Assembly: GCF_947179515.1 (NCBI RefSeq)
Contig: NC_067473.1
Span: forward strand, 131,314,301 to 131,378,300
Length of the DNA: 64,000 nucleotides
Direction of reading: 5' to 3'
Source: Apodemus sylvaticus
Taxonomy: Eukaryota > Chordata > Mammalia > Rodentia > Muridae
The notes under the pieces were generated by a model that was not told the DNA's origin, did not search any database, and was given only the letters and a program-made list of their open reading frames with translations. This document shows, one piece after another, positions 31,346 to 41,817 of this stretch. A program made the position numbers and the translations under genes. The stretch's first letter is position 1, and every line of letters starts with the position of its first letter.

Positions 31346-33046
31346 AATTCTTAATGTTTATTTCCAATTTAAGGCAGTAGTGCTCCTCAGCAGATATTCT
31401 AGAAATATAGGGGGGGTAATAAATATTCCATTCATTCTATCAGCTATGTTCCTTTAAAGAGCACTAACACACAGTGTGCACATGCATGTGTGTGATATAA
31501 ATTTGCCTTCTAAAGAAGGAAATGCATGATTCATCTCAAAGCCATTTTTAATCGCTGATTAGGGTAGGCTGCATGGAAAGTTATATTGAGAACATCTTGG
31601 AAAGACGTGTGGAATCAGTGTGGAAAAGGTGCTATGAGCAACTAGTGATGTCTGCTAAGAAAAGGGGAAGGGGAGCAATGCTTTTTAAACAGGGTGAACA
31701 AATGCTTTCCCACCCAAGCTGGATCTCCGAGGCATAAACACAAACACTAGGGTAACCACATACACTCTGGAGCTGTCCCCAATGAAACGCCCTGGTCCTC
31801 TCACTTCCAAGCCACAAATGGAGTACCATCTGATATGGAGCTTAGAGGTAACGAAAATAAGGGCTATCTGGACCAACCAACCCCTGAGACCTCGAACGTT
31901 AATTTTTCTTTTAAGTATTCTGTTTCAGCGTGTGGTTAGGTATGAAGAATTGTTCTAAAGAACACATTAAAAATTAATTAAAAGACTTGCCTCTAATATT
32001 TAATCTTCACCACCCTGTACTCCGAGTGATGTATTCCCAGGCAATCTGTCAGGTCCTTAGTAATTAAAAGAGAATGAGGGTGTGTCTCAACCCCTGGCTG
32101 AGACTTACTAGAGGCACAGAATCAACCTATAACCCAACCCAACTATAGCCCAGACCAAGTTCTACACCACCTGACAGAGTCCCAACCAGATAGGGCAGGT
32201 ACAGGGAAAGCCAAGGGTAGCTTAGAGGAGCTGGAGCCAGCCAGAACCAGCTTTGTTCAATTATCAGTCCCTCAGACACCCCATCCTTCCCTCTCCTCTC
32301 CAGGGATGGAGGTGGGGGTGGCAGCAGTGAGTTATAGAAGGCTTCCCGGGGCTCCATCATGGACCGGGAGCTTCCCAGTTACTCACCCTGAGCACATGTT
32401 TCCTCATGTGACATTTGAGAAACTGAGTTAAAAGCAATGGGAGCTTTGAGGTAGGCCTTCCTGGGAACTCTCTCAGAAGCCTGCTTAAGAGCAAGTCGCT
32501 GGGCATATGCTCCCAGCCTGCTCCCTCAGACATGATTCTGTGGGGCCAATTCCACCGTGATGCCCTGACACATGCTCTTCTTAGTACTTGAACCTCAACA
32601 ATAACATCTGAGCTGCACTAATGGGAGAAAGCACTTGAACTCGAGGTCAGGCAAATAGTAAACGTCCAGCATATAATAGTTGGGTGTTTTCTGTTGTGCA
32701 TCCTCTGCACGCTTTGGAGGGCCTTGCTAGGGTATTAGAATCAGGCATCTTCTTCAGTGTGGCTACTGTACCACCATCCTCAGAGGGAGCTCACAGCATA
32801 GAAGAGATGCCTGTCGTGGGTGCACTCTGCAAGGGAGAGTCCTGACCAGGGCACAACCTGCTTTGATATTGTCTGTACACAGAGAAATCTCTTCCCAGCT
32901 TCCCTGCTCCTTCCCTGCATATGATGCACTGAGCTGAGGACCTGGTCATCTTGCTCTTTTATCTGGAGATGCCTATCATTAGGAAAGAGGAAGAAGGACA
33001 GAGAAGCTTTCATCAAGACACTTTTAAGTAAAATACAGTTGCATGG
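31346..33046. other. Unassigned single-copy DNA with AT-rich candidate conserved cores
   Basis: About 1.7 kb without a clear repeat. The parts at 31495-31625 and 31895-32040 are AT-rich and carry 'aaatgcatgattcatctcaa', 'tttttaatcgctgattaggg' and 'acattaaaaattaattaaaa'. No exon was recognised; the minus-strand frames of 65-78 codons have no domain. Confidence 0.4.
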
Positions 33047-33742
33047 GTTGAGGATATAGATCAGCTAATAACTGTTTGCCTAGCACACTGTAGTGACTAT
33101 TCCTGGTTGTCAACCTGACTATATCTGGAATGAGCTACAATCCAGAATTGGAAGGCTCACCTATGATCCTAATCTAAAGGGTGGGAGATACAAGTTTCTC
33201 ACCTGGATCTTGGCTTGGAGATCTTGAGGCACAGTGACTATGAATCCCAGAAGATTAAAACAGGGAGAGATCTCTGAGTTCAAGGTCATCTGGGACAAAG
33301 CAAGTTCCAGATCCAGGCGTTGTGGCTCGCACCTTTAATCTGGGCCACCCCTTCTGGTGGAGACCTACGGAAGGACATTGGAAGAAGGAAGATTCACTCT
33401 CTCTTCTTTGCCTGCTTGCCTTGTGGGACTGAGCAACTGCTAGATCCTTGGACTTCCATTCACAGTTGCTGCTGACCGTTGTTGGGGGTTGGACTACAAA
33501 CTATAAGTCATCAACAAACTCCCTTACTATATAGAGACTATCCACAAGTTCTGTGACTCTAGAGAACCCTGACTAATACACACACGCAATGCCCTAAGGT
33601 TCTGTTTCCAACCCTGTATACACACTGCAGAGTAGTGGCTTGTGCCTATAATCCCAGCCTATGAGATGCAGAGGCAGGAGAACCAGATGTTTAAGGTCAT
33701 ACTTAGTCTGAAATGCATAGACCTTGTCTCAAAAGATAAAGC
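33047..33742 (+). mobile_element. B4 SINE split by an LTR insertion
   Basis: The left part 33047-33088 ('gttgaggatatagatcagct' to 'gcctagcacac') and right part 33581-33742 ('cacacgcaatgccctaaggt' to 'catagaccttgtctcaaaag') join into one B4: 'gcctagcacacgcaatgccc' restores the usual tRNA-like head. The 492-bp LTR sits between them. Confidence 0.85.
33084..33585 (+). mobile_element. Rodent ERVL-type solo LTR inside a B4, perfect 5-bp duplication
   Basis: The LTR spans 33089-33580. It starts TGTAGTGACTATTCCTGG and ends CCCTGACTAATACA, flanked by cacac at 33084-33088 and 33581-33585. 'caacctgactatatctggaa', 'ttggacttccattcacagtt' and 'tgactctagagaaccctgac' are family hallmarks. The segment near 33260-33350 is B1-like, as is usual for this family. 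No viral coding sequence remains. Confidence 0.9.
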
Positions 33743-33799
33743 AGCAGCCCAGCCACCACCGCCTTGGGGACATCGAAAGCTTGACATGTCTTAGAGAAG

Positions 33800-33910
33800 G
33801 CGAAAAATCTCAGCTTTGGAGTCAGATGTCCAGAGCTGGCCTCAAGAGCCCACAGAATGTGGCTGTGGGTATGACCAGCTGTACAGCAAATGCTTAATAA
33901 TCACTGCTGA
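33800..33910 (+). mobile_element. Possible MIR remnant
   Basis: 'cagctttggagtcagatgtc' and 'cagcaaatgcttaataatca' fit the start and end phrases of MIR, but the middle is weak. Confidence 0.4.
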
Positions 33911-34740
33911 TTGTTAAGACCCATAAATCACTGAAACCTTCATCAGACAGGCTTGCAAGACAGACAGCAGAAATGCAAGCTTGCTTAAGCAGAAAAGAAT
34001 GTCATGGATCAACTCTCTCACAGAACCCCTAAAGGGATATGTCAGGGACCAGCTCGCGCATAGAACCCCTGAAGGGGTATGTAGGTCGCTCAGAAGAAAC
34101 ACAGGCAGCACATATGGCAGGGGTGACAGGGACTGTTGTAGCTCCCTGTCATCTGCTGGAATACCCAGAGTCACTCAATGAGTTTAGCTAGTCCTCCTGT
34201 AAGGAGAGAATTCCTGAGCTGCGGAGATCCACAGATGACCAAACTAAATTAAGTTTGAGGTGGAAGATTGGCACACAGAACCTTTAGCTTGGTAATGGGC
34301 TACCCAGGTGACTTGAGTCTGTTCCACATAATTCTGGTCTTGGTTAGACACTGAGCCCAGCCCGAGCATGGCCTCAGCTGCTCCCCAGCCCCATGCTGCC
34401 CTCTCACTACTGGCTCAACCTACTTTCTGTCCCTCTGTCTGCCATGCCAGCTCAATTTGGACTGAAGGACTCCCAAGAACAGCCTACCTCACCCAACCTT
34501 TCCTCACCACCACCCTGATCTGTGTTGTCTTTTAAGAGTCCAGCTTCCAGCTCCCATGATCCCTGCCTCAAGTGACCCCCCCAGTAGGACAGTGCAGCCT
34601 TCACTATCAAGTTGTAGGGAGTGGTTACACCACATGGGCAACCTTCCCAAGGCTTATGAAGTCCTCATCAGATTAATTAATCTTAATTAATAACCTTCGC
34701 TCCCTCTCCTATCATCCTGGTCATCTTTCCCCTTCTCTCA
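33911..34740. other. Unassigned DNA containing a 40-bp tandem repeat
   Basis: About 0.8 kb. Apart from the tandem repeat at 33999-34078, the composition is ordinary. The 33.9-34.25 kb part might be an unrecognised old LTR, but no TG...CA pair with duplications was found. Confidence 0.35.
33999..34093 (+). repeat. 40-bp imperfect tandem repeat, two copies plus a partial third
   Basis: Units start at 33999, 34039 and 34079 with 'atgtca' or 'atgtag'. Units one and two share 'agaacccct' and 'aaggg' at equal spacing, with about ten differences. The second unit has gained CpG-rich 'gctcgcgcat'. Confidence 0.8.
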
Positions 34741-34752
34741 AGACACTGAAGC

Positions 34753-35043
34753 TGTGTGTGTATGTGTGTCTCTGTGTGTGGTGTGTCTGTGTGTATGTGT
34801 CTCTGTGTGTGTGTGTCTCTGTGTGTGGTGTGTCTGTGTCTGTGTGTCTGTGTCTGTATGTGTCTGTGTGTGTTTATATCTGTGTGTGGTGTGTCTATGT
34901 GTCTGTGTGTGTCTGTGTGTAGTGTGTCTGTGTGTGTGTGTCTGTGTGTGTGTGTCTGTGTGTGTGTGCCTGTGTGTGTGTGCCTGTGTGTGTGTCTGTG
35001 TGTGGTGTGTCTGTGTGTCTGTGTGTGTGTGTGTGTGTGTGTA
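34753..35043 (+). repeat. (TG/TCTG)n microsatellite, about 290 bp
   Basis: The array is mostly TGTGTGTC-type units with scattered GGTG interruptions. It is the longest dinucleotide-type tract in the window. Confidence 0.97.
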
Positions 35044-35375
35044 GTGTATGGACATTTGTGTATGGACAGGGCATGTGCACCCACACGTGTGTGTAAAGAC
35101 CAGAGCTCAATCACTCCTCAGCTTACTTTTTGAGACACGGTTGTTCCCTTAACCTAGAGCTCACCCAATCAGCTGGGCTGGCTTACCAATCAGGTCTAAG
35201 GATCCTCTTGCCTCTGCCCCCTACCTGAATGTCCCCAGCATTGGGGATCACAGATGTGGGCCTCCGCCACGCCTGGCGTTTCCATAGTGCTGTGAATATA
35301 AACTCAAGATCCTCACACGGGTGGCAGGCATTTTACCAACCAAGCTCTGCCCTCAGCCCTGGGTCTGTTCTCAAT
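34753..35375 (-). mobile_element. B4A SINE, antisense, with a 290-bp TG-rich expansion
   Basis: A TGTC/TGTG array (34753-35043) is followed by 'caatcactcctcagcttact', 'tttttgagacacggttgttc', 'gggatcacagatgtgggcct' and 'ggcattttaccaaccaagct', the reverse-complement B4A order. Frames of up to 143 codons in the array are artefacts. Confidence 0.8.
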
Positions 35376-35756
35376 CTCTTCCAAAACTTCCAAACGCCCG
35401 TTCAGTTTGAGATCTTGCTACGAATCCATTTTGCTCAAAGATGCTGGCACCTGACTTTAAATTACAGGGTTGGTGAGCTTTACTGAGGATCAGCCGATGC
35501 CCCTCTAACTAGGGCCTCTGCCATAGTCAAGCTGGAGACTGGACCTTAGATTAGCATCGTCTATACACAGCGGGTGATACCAGGCTGAGTCAAGAAGAAA
35601 TGGGATGGCAGGAGGTTAATAGCCAGTCCATAATTAGTGGGTCGGTAGTCACTGGGCACATGAGGCTGAATCCTGAAGAGCAAGGACCTGGGCAGTCACC
35701 CACAAAGTCCCATTCCCACCGGCTGAGGGTGGCTGTCAGAGACATTCATTCATTCT
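35376..35756. other. Unassigned DNA
   Basis: About 0.4 kb with no recognised feature. Confidence 0.4.
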
Positions 35757-35972
35757 TTAAAAAAAAAGATTTATTTTTATTTTTAATTGTATGTATGTGG
35801 GGGGAGGTGCACATAAGTACTGGTGCCCTTGGTGCCCAGAAATAGATCCCCCTAGGCTAGAGCTAGAGGCAGTTGTAAGAGCTCAGTGTGGATGCTGGGA
35901 ACCAGGCTGAGGTCTTCTGAAAGTGCCCTAAGCACTCACAGTCACCACACCATCTATCTCTCCAACCTCAGG
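35757..35972 (-). mobile_element. B3 SINE, antisense
   Basis: 'aaaaaaaagatttatttttа' style A/T tail (35757-35790), then 'gtggatgctgggaaccaggc' and 'accatctatctctccaacct', the reverse-complement B3. Confidence 0.8.
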
Positions 35973-36417
35973 ACACTCATCTTGGTGCTCACTGCAGCCT
36001 GCTCTATCGCAACCAGGCTGGCTTCTGGGTTCAAGCAATCGGAAAGCACAGAGACCCCAGGCCCGCAGCAAAAGCCACGCTGGGTACAGCAAGCAGGTGG
36101 CTTCCAGGGCAGCCTCAGAAGGAAAGCAGAGCTGACAGCACCTGCCACGCCAGGCAACTCCCTCACACCCTAGGACTATGGGAACAGAGATCAGACAGCT
36201 TCCTATGGCAGAAGCTGCATCGCTGAACTGGAGGCCATTTGGCAGGGCCTGGATCCTTCTGCCTGCACCAGCCAGAGTCTACCTTACCCCAGCTCTGCTG
36301 GCGCTCAGCGCCTATTATAACCCTTGGCTTGGAGGGCTCTGACTCTGCCCGTCATACACTCTATTCAAGACTGCTTAAGTCCAGATGCTCCCATGAATAA
36401 GGACACCGCACAGGCAG
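35973..36417. other. Unassigned DNA
   Basis: About 0.45 kb without a recognised repeat or gene. Confidence 0.4.
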
Positions 36418-36582
36418 AGGTGAAGCCGGGTGGTAGAATGCTTATCCAGCACAAATCCCTGGGTTCAATCCTCAGAATCACACAACTGGGAGTGGTGGTG
36501 TACGGCTGTAATCTTAGCATTCAGAGCATGGAGGCAGGAGGATCGGAAGTTTTAGGTCATTCTCATAGAGTGAAGGGCTCTA
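36418..36582 (+). mobile_element. B4 SINE
   Basis: The tRNA-like head 'gccgggtggtagaatgctta' and 'gggttcaatcctcagaatca' is followed by the B1-like 'ggtgtacggctgtaatctta' and 'tggaggcaggaggatcggaa'. Confidence 0.8.
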
Positions 36583-36944
36583 GCAGGTCCAAGCATAGCA
36601 AACATGGCACTGACAAGCCTTGCCCCTCCCCCTTCCCTCTCCCTTGTAAACCATAGATTGTATCCCTAATGCTAGCCAACGAGGACTATTCCGTTTTTTG
36701 GACATTTTCCTATGCCAGACTTATTCCTGAGACTGACTACCAAGGTCTAGCTATCAAAGTATTGGAATTCAGCAATTAAAAGCCCCCCTTTGGGCTGTCC
36801 TAATTAACATACCCAATCAAAACACACCACCATATCCTACTCCATTCTAACAGGGACCTCACCTTTTTCCTTTGCTGCTGTTTTCTGCCTGAGTCCAAGA
36901 TCAGCCACTTTACTTTTCTTCCCCATTCTTTATAAAATGGGTGG
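36583..36944. other. Unassigned DNA
   Basis: About 0.36 kb. No gene or repeat recognised. Confidence 0.4.
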
Positions 36945-37047
36945 TTGGGTATGATTTGTGCCTAATCCAGGCTTCAGGAAGGTGCACCCGCATGTGTGGG
37001 GGTCCCTTTATAGTGAGTTCAGAGCCAGCCTTGGGCTACAGTGTAAG
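36945..37047 (+). mobile_element. Diverged B1/B4 fragment
   Basis: 'gggtatgatttgtgcctaat' and 'gttcagagccagccttgggc' keep the B1 landmarks. Confidence 0.55.
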
Positions 37048-37059
37048 GACACTGATCAT

Positions 37060-37245
37060 ATTGGCTCAAGGGACCATGTTCAAATTCCACATCTACTGGA
37101 AGGCCCTGGCTCCTCCCTGACCCCTTGAGCGTCTGTTTCCTCATCTGAACACTGGGAATTGGGACAGACCCCCCATACAGACCTATCATGAAGATTAACT
37201 GTATTAATTCACAGAAAGGACTTAACAACTGCACAACCAGTAACA
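37060..37245 (+). mobile_element. MIR SINE remnant
   Basis: 'ccatgttcaaattccacatc', 'gcgtctgtttcctcatctga' then 'catgaagattaactgtatta' reproduces the MIR order ('cagtttcctcatctgtaaaa' and 'gaggattaaatgagttaa'). Confidence 0.75.
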
Positions 37246-37525
37246 GTTGCTGTCTCTGTCCACACGGTCATGCCTAATAGTCCTGAACCCTAAGACATCA
37301 TACAACTCTACACGAAGCTCTGGAGACTTCTAAGCCACAAGCAGAGTCTTTTCTGTCTTTTGTCCTTGCCATGGTATCTTACAAGTGACTCCGGGTGGGC
37401 TTGTGAGGGGCTATAGGGCTCGATGCCAAACCTTCGCTCTCTGCCCCTGCACATTCCCACCCAGCCTCGGCTCCCTGTCTCTCACACCACAGGCAACTAT
37501 AAAAGCATTGGTAAAAAGCAGCGGT
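37246..37525. other. Unassigned DNA
   Basis: Leads into the CpG-richer block. No feature recognised. Confidence 0.4.
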
Positions 37526-38180
37526 TCCTAATTGCCGCCCGCTGCACCCAGAGGCTTTATCTCAGCCCTCCTCTGTGGGCTGCGGAGGCTCCGGGGGAGT
37601 TGCTCGATTGAGAGCAGCCGTTCCCATCCGGCTTTCCGCCCTCACAAAGGGAGCTGCCAGCAAACTTCCTCCCAGCCCCGCTAGGCAAGGCAGCCGCACG
37701 CCTGAGAAATGCACGGTCTCCCTGGCGTGGCAGATATTCAAGCCAACCCACAAAGGCCTGTTAGGAAACCCGAGGAAGCACCAGCCAGCCCAGAAGGGAA
37801 TCTCATCACAACTGGGCTTGAATGGGAAGTCTGAGTTCAGCTCCGCAGCCGAAGGCACTCCTACACGAGCCCCCTTAATTCATCCCACCCGTTGCCGGGC
37901 GAGATCAGGCGCAGCCTCGGGTCTCAGCAGGTAGCGTTTCTCTGCCTGGGGCTCATCTTGGCTAAAAACCAACATCTCAAACACGGAAGTTAAAGGGCAG
38001 GAAAAGATTGTTGCCGCTTCCTGCAGCAGCCAGGTCCTGCCAGCTCCTGCCTGGGAGTGGCTTCCCAGGTGGCCCTTCTCCGCCTGCATTTTGTGTGGTC
38101 TTTTCAATCTCCCACAGAATCAACTTTTTCCTGCCGAAAGCTAGAGATGGTGCCAGCAATAGAGCACTTCCCAGCAAACC
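37526..38180. promoter_or_regulatory. CpG-enriched, repeat-free block, candidate enhancer or alternative promoter
   Basis: CpG is visibly more frequent here, for example five CpG in 'cccgttgccgggcgagatc' to 'gcctcgggtc' (37889-37922). The block has no SINE or LTR. It includes 'ttaaagggcaggaaaagatt' and ETS-like 'cttcctgc'. Opposed frames of 119 and 98 codons lack domains. Promoter or enhancer status is inference. Confidence 0.4.
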
Positions 38181-38733
38181 TCAGAAGCCCTAAGGCATAA
38201 AGGACAGGTTTAGGGAGCATCTCAGAGACAGGGAAGAAAGTGTTCCCCTCCCACAAGAAGGCTGTGAGATGGAGGGCAAGAGGGAAGAAAGGACCTGGCT
38301 TACTGCTCAGACCTACTGCCTAGCCTGGTGAAGATAGCCAGGCTCCCTGGAGAAATTGGGGTGTCCAAGAAGAAATTAGGAACTAACCACGATGGCACAT
38401 TCTGGAATATGAAATATTCTAAAGGTTCTGAGGGAGCCGGTGGTGGTGACTGCAGGAGGATTATAATTACATAGGAATACTTCCTGTCCACAGGGACACA
38501 CCAAGCTATCAGAGGAGTCAAGGTGCCCAAGAATCCTCCTAAAATGGCCTGCACAGTCCAGCCAGGGAAGCCAGTGAGGACACCCAGCTGAAGAAGCAGG
38601 GTCCAAAGCCACTGTGTTTGGAATCTCCAGGATGCCAGAGGCCTCAGAGAATGGCCAGTGCTTACAACTCAATGAGCCAGGCCCACAAAGGATATAGTTA
38701 TTAAACTTCCCCAGTCAAACACTGAACCCCACG
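38181..38733. other. Unassigned DNA
   Basis: About 0.55 kb, no recognised repeat. A pair of minus-strand frames of 84 and 98 codons has no domain. Confidence 0.4.
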
Positions 38734-38771
38734 GCACAGCACAGCACAGCACAGCACAGCACAGCACAGCA
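38734..38771 (+). repeat. (GCACA)n pentanucleotide repeat
   Basis: Seven and a half uninterrupted GCACA units. Confidence 0.97.
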
Positions 38772-39019
38772 AGGGCCATTGGTCTATCTTATTGCTGTGA
38801 AAACTGAGGCCTGTGTAAGGTTCAAAAGCCAGCAGGCATAATTAGTAAGTTCACCATCACCATGCTAGGTATCTGTCATCCATTATCACAGAAACCTTGA
38901 ACAATGGGAGACCATTTGTTTATCCTTTACCTTGTGTGTGTGTACACAGGTGCATGTGTGTGTATATGCTCATATGTGTGTTGACATCAGATGGCTTCCT
39001 CTAGTGGGCCCCAGCTCAT
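38772..39019. other. Unassigned DNA with a possible MIR trace
   Basis: 'gctgtgaaaactgaggcctg' and 'ccattatcacagaaaccttg' hint at an old antisense MIR. A TG-rich patch lies at 38933-38985. Confidence 0.35.
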
Positions 39020-39220
39020 TATTTAAAAAGATTCCTATTCATTTTTATGTTATGTATATGGATGTGGTTGTCTGTGTGTATATCCATGTACTACATGCAT
39101 GTAGTACTCGAAGAGGCCGGAAGATAGCGTGGAGCAGCCATGTGGGTGCTGGGAATCAAACCCAAGTCCTTTGGAAGAGCAGCCAATGCTCTTAGCTGCT
39201 GAGCCATCTCTCCAGCTCCA
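39020..39220 (-). mobile_element. B3/B2 SINE, antisense
   Basis: 'gtgggtgctgggaatcaaac', 'ttggaagagcagccaatgct' and 'tgagccatctctccagctcc' are the reverse-complement head. The tail region contains a 20-bp perfect palindrome (39088-39107). Confidence 0.9.
39088..39107. repeat. 20-bp perfect palindrome
   Basis: gtactacatgcatgtagtac equals its own reverse complement over all 20 bases. It lies in the tail of an antisense B3. Confidence 0.97.
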
Positions 39221-39239
39221 CTGCCATATTCCTTAAGGC

Positions 39240-39402
39240 CTTTGGTTGAGCGCCAGCAATCCGTCTGTGTTCAACTCACCCATGCTGGGATTAGAGATGC
39301 ATCCTGCGGCATCCAGCTTTTTACATGGATGCTGGAGATCAAACATAGATCCTCAAGCTTGTGCAGCAAGCACTTTACTGAGCCATGTCCTCAGCCTAGG
39401 AC
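39240..39402 (-). mobile_element. B4-type SINE, antisense, diverged
   Basis: 'catgctgggattagagatgc', 'atggatgctggagatcaaac' and 'agcaagcactttactgagcc' keep the reverse-complement B4/B4A order. Confidence 0.65.
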
Positions 39403-40014
39403 ATGTTTCTAAACTAAGAGAGATACCAAGAGGTTATGAGACACATCCAAGGGATCTTGCCACACTACACTCTGAGTGTAGGTCCCTTCTCTGCATACCC
39501 TCAAGCTCTAGGACATCCACATTTCTCATGGGCTCTCAGCCATTAGGACCCAGGCAGAGTCTTGTGATGAAGAAACAGCACAGGTGGGGTTCTGACTTCC
39601 ACCACAGCATTGAGACTGTCCCTTGTTCACAGTCCCTATCCTCCGCCCAATGGTCTTTAGTTTGAGGCCACAGAACCCAAGGAATCTTTGAGTAGGTAGA
39701 CTCTGGAGGCACAGTTCAGCAGAGAAAAATGTTGCCCCATCATTTCCACCAGCCTCTAACTCAAGCCCAGCATGTTCCTAAGAACAAGCAACACAGCACA
39801 GGGGGCTTGGCAGTACTTGCACCTCTGTCCCTAACAGAAACCACTTATGTCTTTCTATAGGGACCACATGTATTTCACCAGCCCATCACTCCCTCCAATA
39901 CCAAGAGCTATCCAACTCACTGCTAGATCTTAATGATATCCAACTGACATCACAAAGTATGTGGCCTTTCTTCTTAATATCTTGACAACTGTATTTCAAA
40001 ACTCTTTTATTGTT
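39403..40014. other. Unassigned DNA
   Basis: About 0.6 kb with no recognised repeat. The 139-codon frame starting at 39246 runs out of the SINE and is not credited. Confidence 0.4.
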
Positions 40015-40172
40015 ATTAGGGTTTTGTTTTGTTTTGGTTTTAAGCCAGGGTTTCATGTAGCCCAAGCTAGACTTGAACTTTCTCTTTAGCCAAGGATGAT
40101 TTTGAACTTTTGATCTTCTGTCTCCATTGCCTGAGCACTGTGATTACAAGCCTACACCATCACATCCAACTT
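40015..40172 (-). mobile_element. B1-related SINE, antisense
   Basis: 'gttttgttttgttttggttt', 'aagccagggtttcatgtagc' and 'gagcactgtgattacaagcc' form a diverged reverse-complement B1. Confidence 0.8.
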
Positions 40173-40965
40173 ATGTGGCCTGAAGCCCTGGGTTCAGGGC
40201 TGTGTGGATAGTCTATTAACTGACATACTTTCCCAATCCAAAATTTGTTCTTTCTTGTGGCATTAAAATAAGAAATGATAGTATAAGAAGGGTCTTGGGT
40301 CTCAGCATCAGAGGTATGAGTAGATCTAGAGAGGGGAACCCTCATGGCCCATGGACTACTACTACTTCACATCCAGAGGCATTGCAAATGGAGCCTTCTT
40401 ACAGTCACTGGCTCAAAAGGCGAAGATGAGGCGCTATGTCTCCACCTTGGCCACTCAGAGGAACTGTCTGGGGAGTTTTGAAAAAAATCCCAGATCCCTG
40501 ATCTCCCCTGAGACATGTTGAAAGAATTGATTTGAACATAGATGAATGTATGCCTGGGCATGAAGGCATTTAAAGGTCCTGTGGGTCCTAGAGTGCACAG
40601 CCAGAACATATAGCTTCTGCTGTGCAGAGAAGACAAGCCCCAGGAAGCCCTCAGGGCTGAGGTTCAGGTGTGCCTTGGGTAGCAGAACCCCCGGGGTCAG
40701 TTTCCATTTTTTACTAGCACCCACAGGCCAGGCACTCTGTATGTGGACTCTCTTGACCCTCAACAATTGTGTGACATTACCAAATGATCACTGGGTCCTG
40801 TGCTAGGGAGTCCATGTGTCTGACACAAACAACCTGTACTCTCCACAGCACCTCAAACTTGGTGCTGCTGACTCTGCTAAGGAGTCCCTGAGGTTTATAA
40901 GCCTCTTCAGCCCCCATTCTGTTTGGGCTTGGTAAACAGGAGGTAAATAGATTCATTGCACCATT
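40173..40965. other. Unassigned DNA
   Basis: About 0.8 kb with overlapping minus-strand frames of 89 and 103 codons and no domain. Confidence 0.45.
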
Positions 40966-41080
40966 GACACCCCCACCCCATACCCACCCTACACCCCACC
41001 CCACCCCACCCCATCCACACCCCAACCTTACCCCATCCCCATCCCATCCTCACCCCATCCCCACCCCACCCCCACCCACC
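40966..41080 (+). repeat. (CCCCA)n-rich tract
   Basis: CCCCA, CCCAT and CCCACC units cover about 115 bp. The minus strand is G-rich with many runs of four G and so has quadruplex potential. Confidence 0.92.
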
Positions 41081-41415
41081 ACTCTTAAAGTCTGATGCTG
41101 CTCAGCTTAGGTCAACAATCGTCAAAGAGGCCTTTATGTCTAGCACCTGTCCCAAATGCAGTGTCTATACTGGCAAATACTCATGGCCAAGCCGCCTTCT
41201 TCCGACCCTCTTCCCCTTTTTGATGATGTTTGTTCTGTGTGACCTCCCATCTTTCTGATCAGGTATAGACTTATGAAGCTGAAGACTCATCCAGTTCTGG
41301 AAGAGCCCTGATAAGCCCTAGATAACCATTGCATCTCATGCCTCTGCCACAAGCTATAGCTCAGGACACTGTGGTAGTTATTCCTGCTAATGTAAAGGGA
41401 TTTAAAGTCACCATG
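41081..41415. other. Unassigned DNA
   Basis: About 0.33 kb. No feature recognised. Confidence 0.4.
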
Positions 41416-41756
41416 TGTCTTGGGGTTTTACTGCTGAGAAGAGACACTATGACCAAGGCAACTCTTATAAAGGACAACATTTAGTTGGAGATGGCTTACA
41501 GTTCAGAGGCTCCGTCCATTATCATGGTGGGAAGCACGGCAGCATCCAGGCAGGCCTGGTACTAGAGCTGAGAGTTCTACATCTTGTACCAAAAGCAATC
41601 AGGAGAATACTGTCTCAGGGGCAGCAAGGAGAAGGGGTTCTTCCACACTGGGCAGAACCTGAGCACAGGACCTAAAAGCCTGCCTATATACCAATACATT
41701 TCCTCCTAATAGTGCCATTTCCCAAGGGCCAAGCTCATTCAAATCACCACACCACA
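41416..41756 (-). mobile_element. Rodent MaLR/ERVL-type LTR, antisense (left arm of an inverted pair)
   Basis: 'tgtcttggggttttactgct', 'tataaaggacaacatttagt' and 'cggcagcatccaggcaggcc' to 'accacaccaca' are the reverse complement of the LTR at 41818-42165. No clean 5-bp duplication is seen. Confidence 0.88.
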
Positions 41757-41817
41757 GAAATAAACTCTAGGCGTGTCTGTAAGGAGATTCCAAATTAGAT
41801 TAACTGAGGTAGGAGGG

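Noticed and set aside
34683..35133. Frames up to 143 codons rich in His/Thr or Cys/Val
   Set aside because: These translate the TG/CA microsatellite on either strand.
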